A DNA stretch of 64,000 nucleotides from Roseburia sp. AF12-17LB (GCF_003479605.1 NZ_QUHR01000001.1:1-64000), one strand, 5' to 3'. Shown: positions 1-8,670, counted from the stretch's first letter. Notes: generated by a model from the letters alone, not told the origin. A program made the numbers and translations.

Positions 1-95
1 GCAGCCAATAAAACTGCTACGCTTAAAAGTCTAACTTTTTGGGGTCACATCATGGAACGGCTTCCTTTTTTCTATCAAAGGTCCATAAGAATCTA

Positions 96-1079
96 TTATG
101 CTTCTTTCCAATAGTCAGGTGTTACATCCCTGCCTAAATCTTCTAACAATTTCCGGTCACTTCTTATGGTAGCGCAGGCAACGGTAGTCAGCATATTTCC
201 GGTAATGGTTGCAGATGCACCAGCCTGAAAAGCAGTTTCACCATCGTTGGTAAGCAGCGCACGGCCGGCAGCCAGACGGATATTTGCATCCGGATTGATA
301 TAACGGAAGAATGCGATGGTACGCAGAATATCATCTTCACTTAACTGCGGCAGATTTTCTAAAGGAGTTCCCGGGATTGGCATTAAAGCATTGATTGGAA
401 TAGAATCAATTCCCAGTTCAGCTAAACTTACTGCCATATCCAGACGGTCTTCCCAGGTTTCGCCCATTCCGATAATACCACCGGAGCAGGCGCACATGCC
501 TTCCGCTTTTACTTTCTTTAAAGTTTCAATTTTCATATCGTAGGTATGGGTGGTGCAGATATTTGGAAAATTCCGGCGTGATGTTTCTATATTATGATGA
601 TAGCTGGTAACGCCTGCCTCATGAAGGCGGTGCAGTTGTTCTTCGTCTAAAAATCCCATGGAAGCACATAAATCGATTTTGCATTCCCGATGCATGGATT
701 CAAAGGCGTGAATGGCTTTTTCAAACTCCGAACCGGTCAGTGCTTTTCCCGCAGTTACGATAGAAAATCGGTCAACGCCTTCGCTTTCGTTCATTTTGCA
801 GGCTTTGATGATATCTTCTTCCGGCAGGAAGTCATATACTTCGCAGTTGGTATGGTTATGTGCAGACTGGGCACAATATTTACAGTCTTCCGGACAGCGT
901 CCGCTTCGTCCGTTTATGATAGAACATAAATCTACTTTATCTCCAATTCTTGCAGCACGGATTTCGTCGGCTCCTTCGCATAATTCCTTTAAATCGCAGG
1001 TAAGAAAAAAGGATAAATCATCCTCTCTCGTAATGCGTCGTCCGTCAATAATTTCCTGTGCCAGTGTCAGTGCATCCAT
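96..1079 (-). CDS. bioB: Biotin synthase
   Basis: Radical-SAM enzyme that inserts sulfur into dethiobiotin, the last step of biotin synthesis, in the cytoplasm. The 327-residue length is usual for BioB. The radical-SAM cluster motif CPEDCKYC lies at about residues 62-69 (Cys62, Cys66, Cys69). The C-terminal half keeps the family segments NIETS and GMGE. The start is set by an AGGAGA ribosome binding site just upstream on the minus strand. No other bio gene is adjacent, so the gene is probably monocistronic, and a BirA-type operator overlaps its promoter. The 95 bases between the stop codon and the window edge show no gene. Identification is firm from the motif and overall sequence. Confidence 0.96.
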   Translation of the reverse strand: MDALTLAQEIIDGRRITREDDLSFFLTCDLKELCEGADEIRAARIGDKVDLCSIINGRSGRCPEDCKYCAQSAHNHTNCEVYDFLPEEDIIKACKMNESEGVDRFSIVTAGKALTGSEFEKAIHAFESMHRECKIDLCASMGFLDEEQLHRLHEAGVTSYHHNIETSRRNFPNICTTHTYDMKIETLKKVKAEGMCACSGGIIGMGETWEDRLDMAVSLAELGIDSIPINALMPIPGTPLENLPQLSEDDILRTIAFFRYINPDANIRLAAGRALLTNDGETAFQAGASATITGNMLTTVACATIRSDRKLLEDLGRDVTPDYWKEA

Positions 1080-1120
1080 GGTTTGTCTCCTTTGTATCTG
1101 TATGAATTTTACAGTTCTTT

Positions 1121-1149
1121 ATGATAAACAAAAATCAATAGAATGTCAA
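1121..1149 (-). promoter_or_regulatory. Sigma-A promoter of bioB
   Basis: Read on the minus strand, TTGACA (complement of 1144-1149) and TATCAT (complement of 1121-1126) are separated by exactly 17 bases and point into bioB. The -35 box lies inside the left arm of the inverted repeat at 1144-1173. Confidence 0.75.
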
Positions 1150-1173
1150 CCTACAATAATACATAAGTTGACA
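1144..1173. promoter_or_regulatory. BirA-type biotin operator
   Basis: An inverted repeat TGTCAAC (1144-1150), 16 bases, GTTGACA (1167-1173) overlaps the bioB -35 box. Firmicutes BirA operators are two TTGTTAAC-like half-sites spaced by about 14-16 bases, so both form and position fit repression by biotinoyl-AMP-bound BirA. The birA gene is not in the window, so the assignment is inferred. Confidence 0.65.
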
Positions 1174-1192
1174 ATACAAAAACAGGAAAAAC

Positions 1193-1201
1193 TGGTATAA
1201 T
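1193..1201 (+). promoter_or_regulatory. Extended -10 promoter of kinase-like gene
   Basis: TGGTATAAT is an extended -10 box (TG-N-TATAAT) 43 bases before the kinase-like gene. No good -35 sits 17 bases upstream; the TTGACA at 1168-1173 is 22 bases away, too far for a normal spacer. Confidence 0.5.
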
Positions 1202-1243
1202 GAAAGATAATGAGATGAAAAAGTAAAGAGAAAGGAATGGCAG

Positions 1244-1963
1244 ATGAAAAAATACAAAATCACAGATATTATTGAGGATGAATTCGGCTGTGAAGGACGG
1301 CCGGAGGGGGAAGAACCGATGGTTACGATTCTTCTGGTGGATGACACCGGAAAACAGCGCAGCATCCGTATGGCGGATAAGCTGGCTTATGAAAAGAAAC
1401 TGGATATCGGAGCGGAAATGGAGCTGCCGGAAGAAGAGATAATGACATTAAACGGAAAAGAATATAAAGTGAAAAAACTGCTTGGAAAGGGGAAAGGCGG
1501 CTATTCCTATCTTGTGACAGATGGGGAGAAGGAATATGTCCTGAAACAGATTCACCATGAACCATGCAGTTATTATCAGTTTGATAATAAGTTAGAGGCT
1601 GAAAAAAGGGATTATAAACGGCTTATGGAAATTGGAATTACTATGCCAAAGCTGCTTGATATCGATGAGACACAGGAACGCATTTTAAAGGAATACATTC
1701 CGGGAGACACTGTCTATCAGCAGGTGGAAAAGGACGCACTGCCGGAAATCTGCCTGCAACAGGTAAAAGAAATGTGCACAAAGTTATATGCTGCACATAC
1801 AAATATTGATTATTTCCCTACAAATTTTATCCTGTGGCAAAATGTCCTCTATTATGTGGATTATGAGTGTAATGCCTATATGGAAGAATGGAATTTTGAA
1901 AACTGGGGAATCAAGTACTGGTCTAAGACAAAAGAATTCTTAGAATATGCACAGACCCATTAA
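1244..1963 (+). CDS. Serine/threonine-kinase-like protein
   Basis: A 239-residue protein with an N-terminal region of about 75 residues and then a compact kinase-like fold. Visible kinase features are a glycine-rich loop GKGKGG (81-86), a likely ATP-binding Lys101 in YVLKQ, a likely helix-C Glu120, a catalytic-loop-like segment IDYFPTNF (Asp189, Asn194) and a metal-binding-like VDYE (Asp206) in place of DFG. The compact layout resembles RIO or aminoglycoside-kinase-like families more than a Hanks kinase. It is transcribed divergently from bioB. The start has a GGAATGG-type ribosome site and an extended -10 promoter upstream. Substrate and role are unknown; the kinase fold is inferred from motif spacing. 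Confidence 0.7.
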   Translation: MKKYKITDIIEDEFGCEGRPEGEEPMVTILLVDDTGKQRSIRMADKLAYEKKLDIGAEMELPEEEIMTLNGKEYKVKKLLGKGKGGYSYLVTDGEKEYVLKQIHHEPCSYYQFDNKLEAEKRDYKRLMEIGITMPKLLDIDETQERILKEYIPGDTVYQQVEKDALPEICLQQVKEMCTKLYAAHTNIDYFPTNFILWQNVLYYVDYECNAYMEEWNFENWGIKYWSKTKEFLEYAQTH

Positions 1964-2008
1964 TAAGACTTAAGAGATTCTTAGAAATCTAAAATATTCA
2001 TAAAAGGA

Positions 2009-2038
2009 TTGCCGGGGACAAAATCTTTGTGATACAAT
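2009..2038 (+). promoter_or_regulatory. Putative sigma-A promoter for Rpn-family gene
   Basis: TTGCCG (2009-2014), an 18-base spacer and TACAAT (2033-2038) lie about 180 bases before the nuclease gene. The -35 is imperfect, so confidence is moderate. The rest of 1964-2220 shows no gene. Confidence 0.4.
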
Positions 2039-2220
2039 AATCCAAAGCATAAAATACAATCCAGATAGCATTTTCTTTTATTCCATTCTGGCAGTCTTAA
2101 GCGTTATGACATTTCTGTATCGATCTATGCTTTTTATACCATCTATTAAATAAAAAGCAGGAGAAGTTACAGGAAAAGGAGTATGTAGCAGCTTCCTGCA
2201 AATCAAAGGAGGAACTACAT

Positions 2221-3084
2221 ATGACAAAGAAAGTACCAGCAGCAAACCGCAATTATAAGGATACGATTTTTCGTATGATTTTTTCAGACAGGGAGTCACT
2301 TCTATCACTCTATAATGCGGTAAACAAACGGAATTATACCAATCCCGATGACTTGGAAATTGTAACATTGGAAAATGCTATTTATATGGGAATGAAAAAT
2401 GATCTGGCATTTATTTTAGACATGAATCTCTATCTTTATGAACATCAGTCTACAGTAAATCCCAATATTCCTCTTCGGGACTTGTTTTATATTGCAGCGG
2501 AATACCAGAAACTCATCGACCGGAAATCGTTATATTCATCTGCAATTCAAAAGATTCCGACTCCCGGCTTTTTTGTTTTTTATAATGGAATAGAGCCGTT
2601 AGAGGACTGTTGCATCAGCCGGTTGTCAGATGCTTTTTTACATACCGGAGCAGAACCGGCATTGGAACTGATTGTGACAACATTAAATATCAATGAAGGA
2701 CATAATTGCGAATTAATGCAGCATTGCCGAAAATTAAAGGAGTATGCGCAGTATGTGGCGAAAGTCAGAAAGTATGCAGAGCAGCTTCCGCTGGAGGATG
2801 CTGTGGAACGAGCGGTTACAGAATGCATCCGGGAGAATATACTTGCTGATTTCCTGAAAAAGAATCGTGCGGAGGTAGTTGCGATGAGTATTTTCGAATA
2901 TGATAAAGTGGAAGAAGAAAAGAAACTTCGCAAAGCGGAGTTTGAGGCAGGGGTAGAACAAGGTGAAAAACAGGCATCTGTTAAAGCAGCAACCCGGATG
3001 CTCAGGATGGGCAGCTTTTCTTTGGAGCAGATAGCAGAAATTTCAGGATTATCTGTGGATGAAATCAAAGGATTAACAGAATAA
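2221..3084 (+). CDS. Rpn-family recombination-promoting nuclease / PD-(D/E)XK protein
   Basis: A 287-residue member of the Rpn (PDDEXK) family. The N-terminal nuclease half shows the order expected for the active site: Asp61 in NDLAFILD, then Glu74-x-Gln76 in YEHQS, where Gln replaces the usual Lys. The C-terminal part is a charged helix (EEEKKLRKAEFEAG) followed by a short helix-turn-helix-like tail (SLEQIAEISGLSVDEI), as often seen in this family in Lachnospiraceae. A strong AAGGAGG site precedes ATG. A terminator follows at 3119-3150, so the gene is alone. A second, truncated copy of its C-terminal half lies at 39878-40264. The cellular target is unknown. Confidence 0.8.
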   Translation: MTKKVPAANRNYKDTIFRMIFSDRESLLSLYNAVNKRNYTNPDDLEIVTLENAIYMGMKNDLAFILDMNLYLYEHQSTVNPNIPLRDLFYIAAEYQKLIDRKSLYSSAIQKIPTPGFFVFYNGIEPLEDCCISRLSDAFLHTGAEPALELIVTTLNINEGHNCELMQHCRKLKEYAQYVAKVRKYAEQLPLEDAVERAVTECIRENILADFLKKNRAEVVAMSIFEYDKVEEEKKLRKAEFEAGVEQGEKQASVKAATRMLRMGSFSLEQIAEISGLSVDEIKGLTE

Positions 3085-3118
3085 ATTTTTTTGAAAATTA
3101 ATAATAATATTTCTCAAC

Positions 3119-3150
3119 AGGATAACCGGAACTTGGTTATCCTTATTTTT
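3119..3150 (+). terminator. Intrinsic terminator after Rpn-family gene
   Basis: The arms AGGATAACC (3119-3127) and GGTTATCCT (3135-3143) form a perfect 9-bp stem with a 7-base loop, followed by a T-rich run. Confidence 0.8.
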
Positions 3151-3199
3151 GTGCTATAATTCCGATTAGACACGACTAACTTGCACGAAAGAAGGAGAA

Positions 3200-3304
3200 G
3201 CGCTACAATATGCAGTCAATCATGTGAACTTTACCATTAACGAGGGAGAATTTGTGGTGATTTTAGGACAGTCAGGAGCAGGAAAATCGACGGTAGTTAG
3301 GTCA
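3200..3304 (+). pseudogene. ABC transporter ATPase remnant (N-terminal fragment)
   Basis: The frame beginning at 3200 encodes a short stretch typical of MacB/LolD-type export ATPases up to and just past the Walker A motif (GEFVVILGQSGAGKST). It then runs into unrelated residues and a stop at about 3303. Everything after Walker A (Q-loop, signature motif, Walker B) is missing. The next bases already belong to the middle of a permease gene, so one deletion has probably fused the two. A TATAAT (3155-3160) with an upstream TTGGTT may be the old promoter. Clearly non-functional as an ATPase. Confidence 0.8.
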
Positions 3305-3305
3305 G

Positions 3306-4837
3306 ATGATAGATAAAAGCATCGACCGTGATTATTCAGCCATTGTAGACAGAAAATCTATTCCGGGACTGGCGCGGTTAGACAGTGAGTTAGAGCAGCA
3401 TCAGTCATTTTCCTATCTGTTTGTGATCATTTTTGTGGGAATCGCAATCTTAGTAATTGCAACATCCATGGGAAGAATGGTAGAACAGCAGCGTACCCAG
3501 ATAGGAACCATGAATGCCCTTGGTTTGAAACGGCATAAAATCATGCTGCATTATATCAGTTTCAGTCTTGTTGTTTCGGTAGTTGGAGTCGTTCTTGGAC
3601 TGTTGGCAGAAACTTTGTGGGGAAGCCCGGCAGTCATTGGTATGTTTGCAAACTGGTATATCGTGCCGGGTCTGCATTCGGTATTCCATCCGATGTATTT
3701 TATCATTGCAGCAGGCATTGTGGCAGTATGCGTACTTGCTTCCTATATCAGCTGCCGGAAACTGCTTCATATTAAGCCGGCAGAGGCATTGCGGCCGGCA
3801 GCACCGAAGAAGGGAAAGAAATGCATTTTTGAGAGACTGCCATTCTGGAAAAAACTTTCCTTTACCAGCCAGTACAATCTCAGGGATATTTCCAGAGCCA
3901 AGTTAAGAAGCTTTATGTGTGTAATTGGAACGGCAGTCGGTATGTTGCTGATGATATATGCAGTCGGCTGTAATGAACTCTTAGGCAGTATGATAGAGAT
4001 TAACTTTAATCGCGTAACCGTAGGTGAGTACCAGATTAAATTTTCAGAAGATGCCAAGACGGAAGATGTAGACGATATGGCAGAGGAACTGGATGGCGAA
4101 GTGGTAATGGTAAATCAGGTAGAAGTGGCAAAGAAGAAAAATGCATCAGCCGTAAGCTGGCAGCCGACCTTGATGTAAAGGTAGGAGATACCGTATACTG
4201 GCATCTTTATACGAAAAATACCTGGTATGAAGCAAAGGTTGGAACCATTTACCGAAGCCTTGAATCCCAGGGAATCACATATTTGAGAGAAGACTATGAG
4301 AAAACAGGGGCAGAATATACACCGGGATTTCTGATGACGAATGAAGGAGCGGCAGAAGATAAAGCTGACCTTAGTTATGTAACCGGGGTGAACAGTAAAA
4401 GTGAGATGCAGGCGGCGTATGAAAACAGCATGTCGGTAATCAATATGATGGTTGTTATGATGGCGGTATTTTCAATACTTATGATAGTTGTGGTATTGTA
4501 TAATTCCGGAGTCCTTTCCTTTAATGAAAGAGTAAAAGAATTTGCAACATTAAAGGTACTGGGTTTACAATCTTCTAAAATAAGAAAAATACTGAGCATA
4601 CAGAATCTGTGGCTGAGCATCATCGGAATCCTTATTGGAGCACCGCTTGGAAATGTGTCATTAAATGCAATGATAAATACCAATGGAGAGAATTTCGATT
4701 ATAATCTGTCACTGGCACCGGTGGATTATATCATAGCCGGTATTCTGGTTATGATAATTTCGATGTTGGTAAGCTTTATGTTCTCAAAACGAATCCGCAG
4801 TCTCAATATGGTAGAAACCTTAAAAGGTGTAGAGTAA
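3306..4837 (+). pseudogene. FtsX/MacB-type ABC permease, internally deleted and frameshifted
   Basis: Two pieces of one permease lie in different frames. Piece one (3306-4178) has several membrane segments (about residues 36-56, 80-100, 125-150 and 200-222) and an FtsX-type core with the phrases RTQIGTMNALGLK and YNLRDISRAKLRSFM. It loses homology around 4135-4155 and stops. Piece two is readable from about 4142 in another frame (SRKLAADLDVKVGD) and carries the last FtsX domain to 4837 with three membrane segments. The N-terminal membrane helix and first extracytoplasmic domain are absent. This fits an inactive antimicrobial-peptide or lipoprotein-type exporter whose ATPase is also broken. 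Confidence 0.8.
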
Positions 4838-4858
4838 GCGGAGAATAAGTGGATGAAT

Positions 4859-4908
4859 AGACCTTTTCTTTTCAGAACCCTTGTGGTATTCTGAGAGAAA
4901 AGGTCTTT
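4859..4908 (+). terminator. Hairpin terminator after permease pseudogene
   Basis: AGACCTTTTCT (4859-4869) pairs with AGAAAAGGTCT (4896-4906), with an inner CAGAA/TTCTG stem. Only a short T-run follows, so strength is uncertain. Confidence 0.6.
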
Positions 4909-4950
4909 GTATATGGAAAGAACCTATGAAAAGATACAGGAGAGAGAAAA

Positions 4951-6438
4951 ATGCCAGTTTTTGACTTTAGCAATGCACCGGGTGAGAAGAAAACAGAGTC
5001 CGTATGCACTTATACAACGTTTCAGTCCAATGAGAAGGAGAAGACGGCGGATGAGCCGATTCTTGTATTAGATAATAAAAAACGTCAGTGGAAACATCAT
5101 TCCGGAGGAGTGTTTGCAAACCAGAGCCAGCAGACTGCTTTTGAATTTAAAGAGGAAAGCGAGACTTACAGCGCAGATATTTTAAAAATAGATGCACGTT
5201 TCGTCAGCCTGATTAAATGGCTGGGAGAAAATCATATCAGTGTGCGCCTTTCGGGAGAGAACCGGGAAGAGGGGTATGCTGTATACAAGATTCGGGAGAC
5301 AACCTTTGGCGCAGGAACCAAATTGTCTGCAGAGGATGGATTTTTACAGTTTATGATAGAGAGACTTCTTGCCAGCAGTGCACCGACAGAGGAAATGGAC
5401 GAGGAAGAAGAGGATGAAAATGGAGATGATATGAAGCTGACCAGCTTACAGAGCATTTCCGATTTTATGACCTGCGCCGGCAGAACCATGCCGGATAATA
5501 TCCGTCTCTGGGCGAGAAGAAATCTTGCAGTAGCACGCTCCCATGAGGTATCACCGGAGGAACGCCGTCATGCCCAGAGAGCATTGTCCATTATGATGAA
5601 TATCCAGTGGAAGAGCAATTATTTTGAGGCAATTGATCCGGTAGAAGCAAGAAAGATTCTGGATGAAGAGCTATATGGCATGGAGAAAGTAAAACAGCGT
5701 ATCATGGAAACTATCATTCAGATTAACAGAACCCATACCCTGCCGGCATATGGACTGCTTCTGGTGGGACCGGCAGGAACCGGAAAATCCCAGATAGCCT
5801 ATGCGGTAGCAAGAATCTTAAAGCTGCCTTGGACAACGCTGGATATGAGTTCCATCAATGACCCGGAGCAGCTGACCGGAAGCTCCCGCATTTATGCCAA
5901 TGCAAAGCCGGGAATTATTATGGAAGCATTTTCCATGGCGGGAGAATCCAATCTGGTATTTATTATCAATGAGTTGGATAAAGCAGCATCCGGCAAAGGA
6001 AACGGAAACCCGGCAGATGTGCTGTTAACCTTGTTGGATAACCTTGGATTTACCGACAATTATATGGAATGTATGGTTCCGACCGTGGGAGTTTATCCGA
6101 TTGCTACTGCTAACAATAAAGCCGATATCAGTGCACCGATTTTATCCCGTTTTGCAGTAATTGATATCCCGGATTATACATCAGAAGAAAAGAAGATTAT
6201 CTTCTCCCGGTTTGCACTGCCGAAGGTATTAAAACGAATCGGCCTGCATCAGGGTGAATGTGTTGTAACAGAGGATGGACTGGATGCAATTGTAGAGCAG
6301 TTTAAGCATACTTCCGGTATCCGTGATTTAGAACAGGCAGCGGAACATTTAGCAGCCAATGCCCTTTATCAGATCGAAGTAGACCATGTGCCATCCGTAA
6401 CCTTTGATGCTGAAAATGTGAAGAAGCTGTTTGTGTAA
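4951..6438 (+). CDS. Lon-like AAA+ ATPase lacking a protease domain
   Basis: A 495-residue protein. An N-terminal region of about 230 residues with an acidic stretch (EEMDEEEEDENGDD, about 147-160) precedes one AAA+ module most like the Lon ATPase domain (LDEELYGMEKVKQRI). Walker A GPAGTGKS is at 273-280, a Walker B-like VFIINELDK lies near 336-344, sensor-1 ATANN and an SRF arginine-finger segment follow, and a C-terminal lid ends the protein. No Lon protease domain with a Ser-Lys dyad is present. The metal-binding Asp of Walker B is Asn340, though Glu341 is kept, so ATP turnover may be altered. It starts a co-oriented run with the next three genes. Likely a remodelling ATPase; partner unknown. 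Confidence 0.8.
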   Translation: MPVFDFSNAPGEKKTESVCTYTTFQSNEKEKTADEPILVLDNKKRQWKHHSGGVFANQSQQTAFEFKEESETYSADILKIDARFVSLIKWLGENHISVRLSGENREEGYAVYKIRETTFGAGTKLSAEDGFLQFMIERLLASSAPTEEMDEEEEDENGDDMKLTSLQSISDFMTCAGRTMPDNIRLWARRNLAVARSHEVSPEERRHAQRALSIMMNIQWKSNYFEAIDPVEARKILDEELYGMEKVKQRIMETIIQINRTHTLPAYGLLLVGPAGTGKSQIAYAVARILKLPWTTLDMSSINDPEQLTGSSRIYANAKPGIIMEAFSMAGESNLVFIINELDKAASGKGNGNPADVLLTLLDNLGFTDNYMECMVPTVGVYPIATANNKADISAPILSRFAVIDIPDYTSEEKKIIFSRFALPKVLKRIGLHQGECVVTEDGLDAIVEQFKHTSGIRDLEQAAEHLAANALYQIEVDHVPSVTFDAENVKKLFV

Positions 6439-6462
6439 AAGTGATTGGTAAGGAGAATAAGG

Positions 6463-6693
6463 ATGAGCGGATATTTAATCAAAGATACAACAAAAGAAGA
6501 ACGTGAGGCAATTGTTGCAGAATCCTTGGGAAATATTTCTGCAACCTGCGATGGATGCAGTGCCGGAATCGTGGAAATGTATCAGGCATACATTGATGGA
6601 GAGAAGGAACTCCGGGAGATTAATATGGAATTCAATGCCCGGTATGTAAGCGGCATGGAAGGACCGGAACGCCGGGGATGCCCGATGGAATAA
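6463..6693 (+). CDS. Small cysteine-containing protein of unknown function
   Basis: A 76-residue soluble protein. ATG 6463 is chosen because AGGAG sits 7 bases upstream; an upstream in-frame TTG has no such site. It contains Cys-x-x-Cys (ATCDGCSAG, near residues 24-30) and another Cys close to the C terminus (RRGCPME), which could bind metal or form a disulfide. It lies 24 bases after the AAA+ ATPase gene and 33 before a membrane protein gene, so all are probably co-transcribed. I recognise no family with confidence; a small partner or substrate of the neighbouring ATPase is only a guess. Confidence 0.7.
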   Translation: MSGYLIKDTTKEEREAIVAESLGNISATCDGCSAGIVEMYQAYIDGEKELREINMEFNARYVSGMEGPERRGCPME

Positions 6694-6726
6694 AGGCGGT
6701 TTACATAATATAAAGGAGAAGGAAAA

Positions 6727-7446
6727 ATGAGCAAAGAAAAAACAGAATACAGATTTAACGTGCATGCGGCACCGGCAGTGATTAACCAGGTGATTCAGAA
6801 TTATCTGACAGCCAACCAGTATGTACAGATACCAAAGCCAAATGCCAATTATTATTTCTTCAATGACCCGTGGATGAAGGGAAAACGTTCTATAGAATAT
6901 TACATTCATGGAACAGAAGTGATTGTGCTGGCATATATGGGAACTTTTGAGAAACCAAGAGGGCTGGAAGGCTTTGTAGGTGCCATTCCAAAGAAATCTT
7001 TCCGGGATGATTTAGAACCGCTGTTTGTAGAACTGCATCGCATTGATATGATGGGTATGGCACCACAGCAGGGAATGCCAATGCAGCAGGGAATGCCAAT
7101 GCAGCAGGGAGCACCGATGCAGCAGGGCATGCCACCACAGCAGGGGTATATCCCGCCACAGAACAGTGCCAATCAGTTTGTGGAGAAATCCAGAAAGACA
7201 AGGGAGAACTGGACGATTGCAGGTTTTGTAATCAGCTTGGTGGGACTGCTGTTATCCTTCTTTGGTATTACATACGGAGCAATTATAATTGTGCTGGAAT
7301 TCTGGTGTGGATTCCAGGGCTTACAGACGAAGAAAAAAGGACTTGCAATTGCAACCATTGTGCTGGCTGGAATCAGCGTGCTGCTTTTAATCCTGTCAAT
7401 CGTGTATACTGCAAGCCATCCGGTGAGAAGTTACAGGTATTATTAA
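6727..7446 (+). CDS. Membrane protein with Gln/Met/Gly/Pro repeat linker
   Basis: A 239-residue protein in three parts. Residues 1-105 form a soluble alpha/beta-like domain. Residues about 113-142 are a low-complexity linker of five 6-residue units (MQQGMP and variants). Residues about 158-232 hold two long membrane segments (IAGFVISLVGLLLSFFG and a later AIATIVLAGISVLLLIL) around a short charged turn (QTKKKG), as in DUF4190-type membrane tails. An AAGGAGAAGG site precedes the start. It follows the ATPase and the small protein in the same run. No enzymatic motif is visible; a membrane anchor or scaffold is plausible. Confidence 0.7.
   Translation: MSKEKTEYRFNVHAAPAVINQVIQNYLTANQYVQIPKPNANYYFFNDPWMKGKRSIEYYIHGTEVIVLAYMGTFEKPRGLEGFVGAIPKKSFRDDLEPLFVELHRIDMMGMAPQQGMPMQQGMPMQQGAPMQQGMPPQQGYIPPQNSANQFVEKSRKTRENWTIAGFVISLVGLLLSFFGITYGAIIIVLEFWCGFQGLQTKKKGLAIATIVLAGISVLLLILSIVYTASHPVRSYRYY
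7063..7152 (+). repeat. Five tandem 18-base coding repeats
   Basis: Units of about ATGCAGCAGGGAATGCCA begin at 7063, 7081, 7099, 7117 and 7135. The outer units are more diverged. They encode the Gln/Met/Gly/Pro linker and are candidates for copy-number slippage. Confidence 0.85.
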
Positions 7447-7482
7447 AAGGAAATGTAAAATAAAAGAAGAGAGGTGACGGAG

Positions 7483-8547
7483 ATGAAAATAGCTGTATTA
7501 CACGGAGCGATTATTAATGCCGGCGATTTTTTGATAAAGAACCGGGCAATTTCATTACTGAAATATTTTTATCCAGACAGTGAAATCGTGGAATATTATC
7601 GAAATCAGAGTCTGGAAGAAAAACTTCCAGAAATAAATGCCTGCGATATTTTAGTGTTTGCCGGTGGACCTGGATATTGTAATGGATTTTATCCAAGGAT
7701 GGCACCAGTTACAGATGATTTAAATAAAATTAAAATCCCAGTTATGCTCCTTGGCATGGGATGGTGGGAACACAATTCAGATGTGGTCAGCCAGTATAGT
7801 TATCAATTTGAAGAACCTATGAGGGCACTGTTTCAGAAAGCAATGGAAAAAGGCCTGAAGATGGGATGCAGGGATATTGCAACCGTGAATGTATTGCGCA
7901 ACAATGGTTACGATAATATAGCGATGACAGGTTGTCCGGCATGGTATGATTTGGAACATATTGGAATTACAAGATATACCGGAAAAGGGCTGACATCCAG
8001 TAGAAAAATCTGTATTTCGGATTGCGGAAACATGGCGAATTGGGGTCTGGCAGTAGAATTGACCCAGTTTGTAAGAAGATTCTTTGGAAACTGTGAAATA
8101 TATTTTGTCTGCCATAGAGGCTTCCCGGATGCAAGGCTTGGAATAGAACCAATTATGAAGGAACTGAATGTGCATTTTATGGATATATCAGGCAGTGATG
8201 AAGGATTTAAAGTATATGATGACTGCGATTTGCATATCGGATTTCGTGTACATGCTCATATCTATAACCTTTCCAGAAGAAACCTCTCCATATTACTGGA
8301 AGAAGATGCAAGAGGAAGCAGCCTCAATGAAACATTGGGACTGCCTGAGATTAAGACAAAGTATCTTCAGGTAGAAAAAGGAGCATTACAGTACCATATC
8401 AATGATAAGATGATTTACCAGGTGGAGGATGCACTTCTTAATCTTGCAGAGAATCATTATTGCAGCATGGAAAATGCATATCGCATGATGAATCAGTATT
8501 TTGAAAATATGAAACGTCACATTTTATCCATTAAAGATATTATATAA
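7483..8547 (+). CDS. Polysaccharide pyruvyl transferase family protein
   Basis: A 354-residue member of the CsaB-like pyruvyl transferase family, which adds ketal pyruvate from phosphoenolpyruvate to sugars in cell-wall or exported glycans. Family features are the N-terminal GDFLIKNRAI segment, the FAGGPGY loop (about residues 62-69), MLLGMGWW, and the C-terminal IGFRVHAHIY motif (family RxHxH). The start is taken at ATG 7483 with GAGGTGA 5 bases upstream; a GTG at 7474 would overlap that site. It lies between the ATPase/membrane-protein run and the flagellar cluster, and ends at a strong terminator. The acceptor is unknown; a link to the downstream glycan island is possible. Confidence 0.75.
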   Translation: MKIAVLHGAIINAGDFLIKNRAISLLKYFYPDSEIVEYYRNQSLEEKLPEINACDILVFAGGPGYCNGFYPRMAPVTDDLNKIKIPVMLLGMGWWEHNSDVVSQYSYQFEEPMRALFQKAMEKGLKMGCRDIATVNVLRNNGYDNIAMTGCPAWYDLEHIGITRYTGKGLTSSRKICISDCGNMANWGLAVELTQFVRRFFGNCEIYFVCHRGFPDARLGIEPIMKELNVHFMDISGSDEGFKVYDDCDLHIGFRVHAHIYNLSRRNLSILLEEDARGSSLNETLGLPEIKTKYLQVEKGALQYHINDKMIYQVEDALLNLAENHYCSMENAYRMMNQYFENMKRHILSIKDII

Positions 8548-8568
8548 GAATGAAAATAAAAGAGATAA

Positions 8569-8598
8569 CCCCGGTGTCAGTGATGCCGGGGCTATTTT
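8569..8598 (+). terminator. Intrinsic terminator
   Basis: CCCCGGTGTC (8569-8578) pairs with GATGCCGGGG (8582-8591), with two wobble pairs and a 3-base loop, followed by CTATTTT. It separates the upstream run from the flagellar cluster. Confidence 0.8.
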
Positions 8599-8670
8599 AC
8601 GCAAGAAGCTGTTGCAGGCAGGCACTACAGACCGGTAACAGGAGGAAAAAATATTTTCTTAAAATTGCAC

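Noticed and set aside
712-1200. Long open frame opposite bioB
   Set aside because: It is antisense to a clear bioB gene, has no ribosome site and no protein-like family features.
7063-7152. Short regular repeats considered as a CRISPR array
   Set aside because: Units are contiguous without spacers and lie in frame within a coding region.
6890-7201. Cys/Pro-rich frames antisense to the repeat-linker gene
   Set aside because: They are a by-product of the 18-base repeats on the other strand, with no ribosome site.
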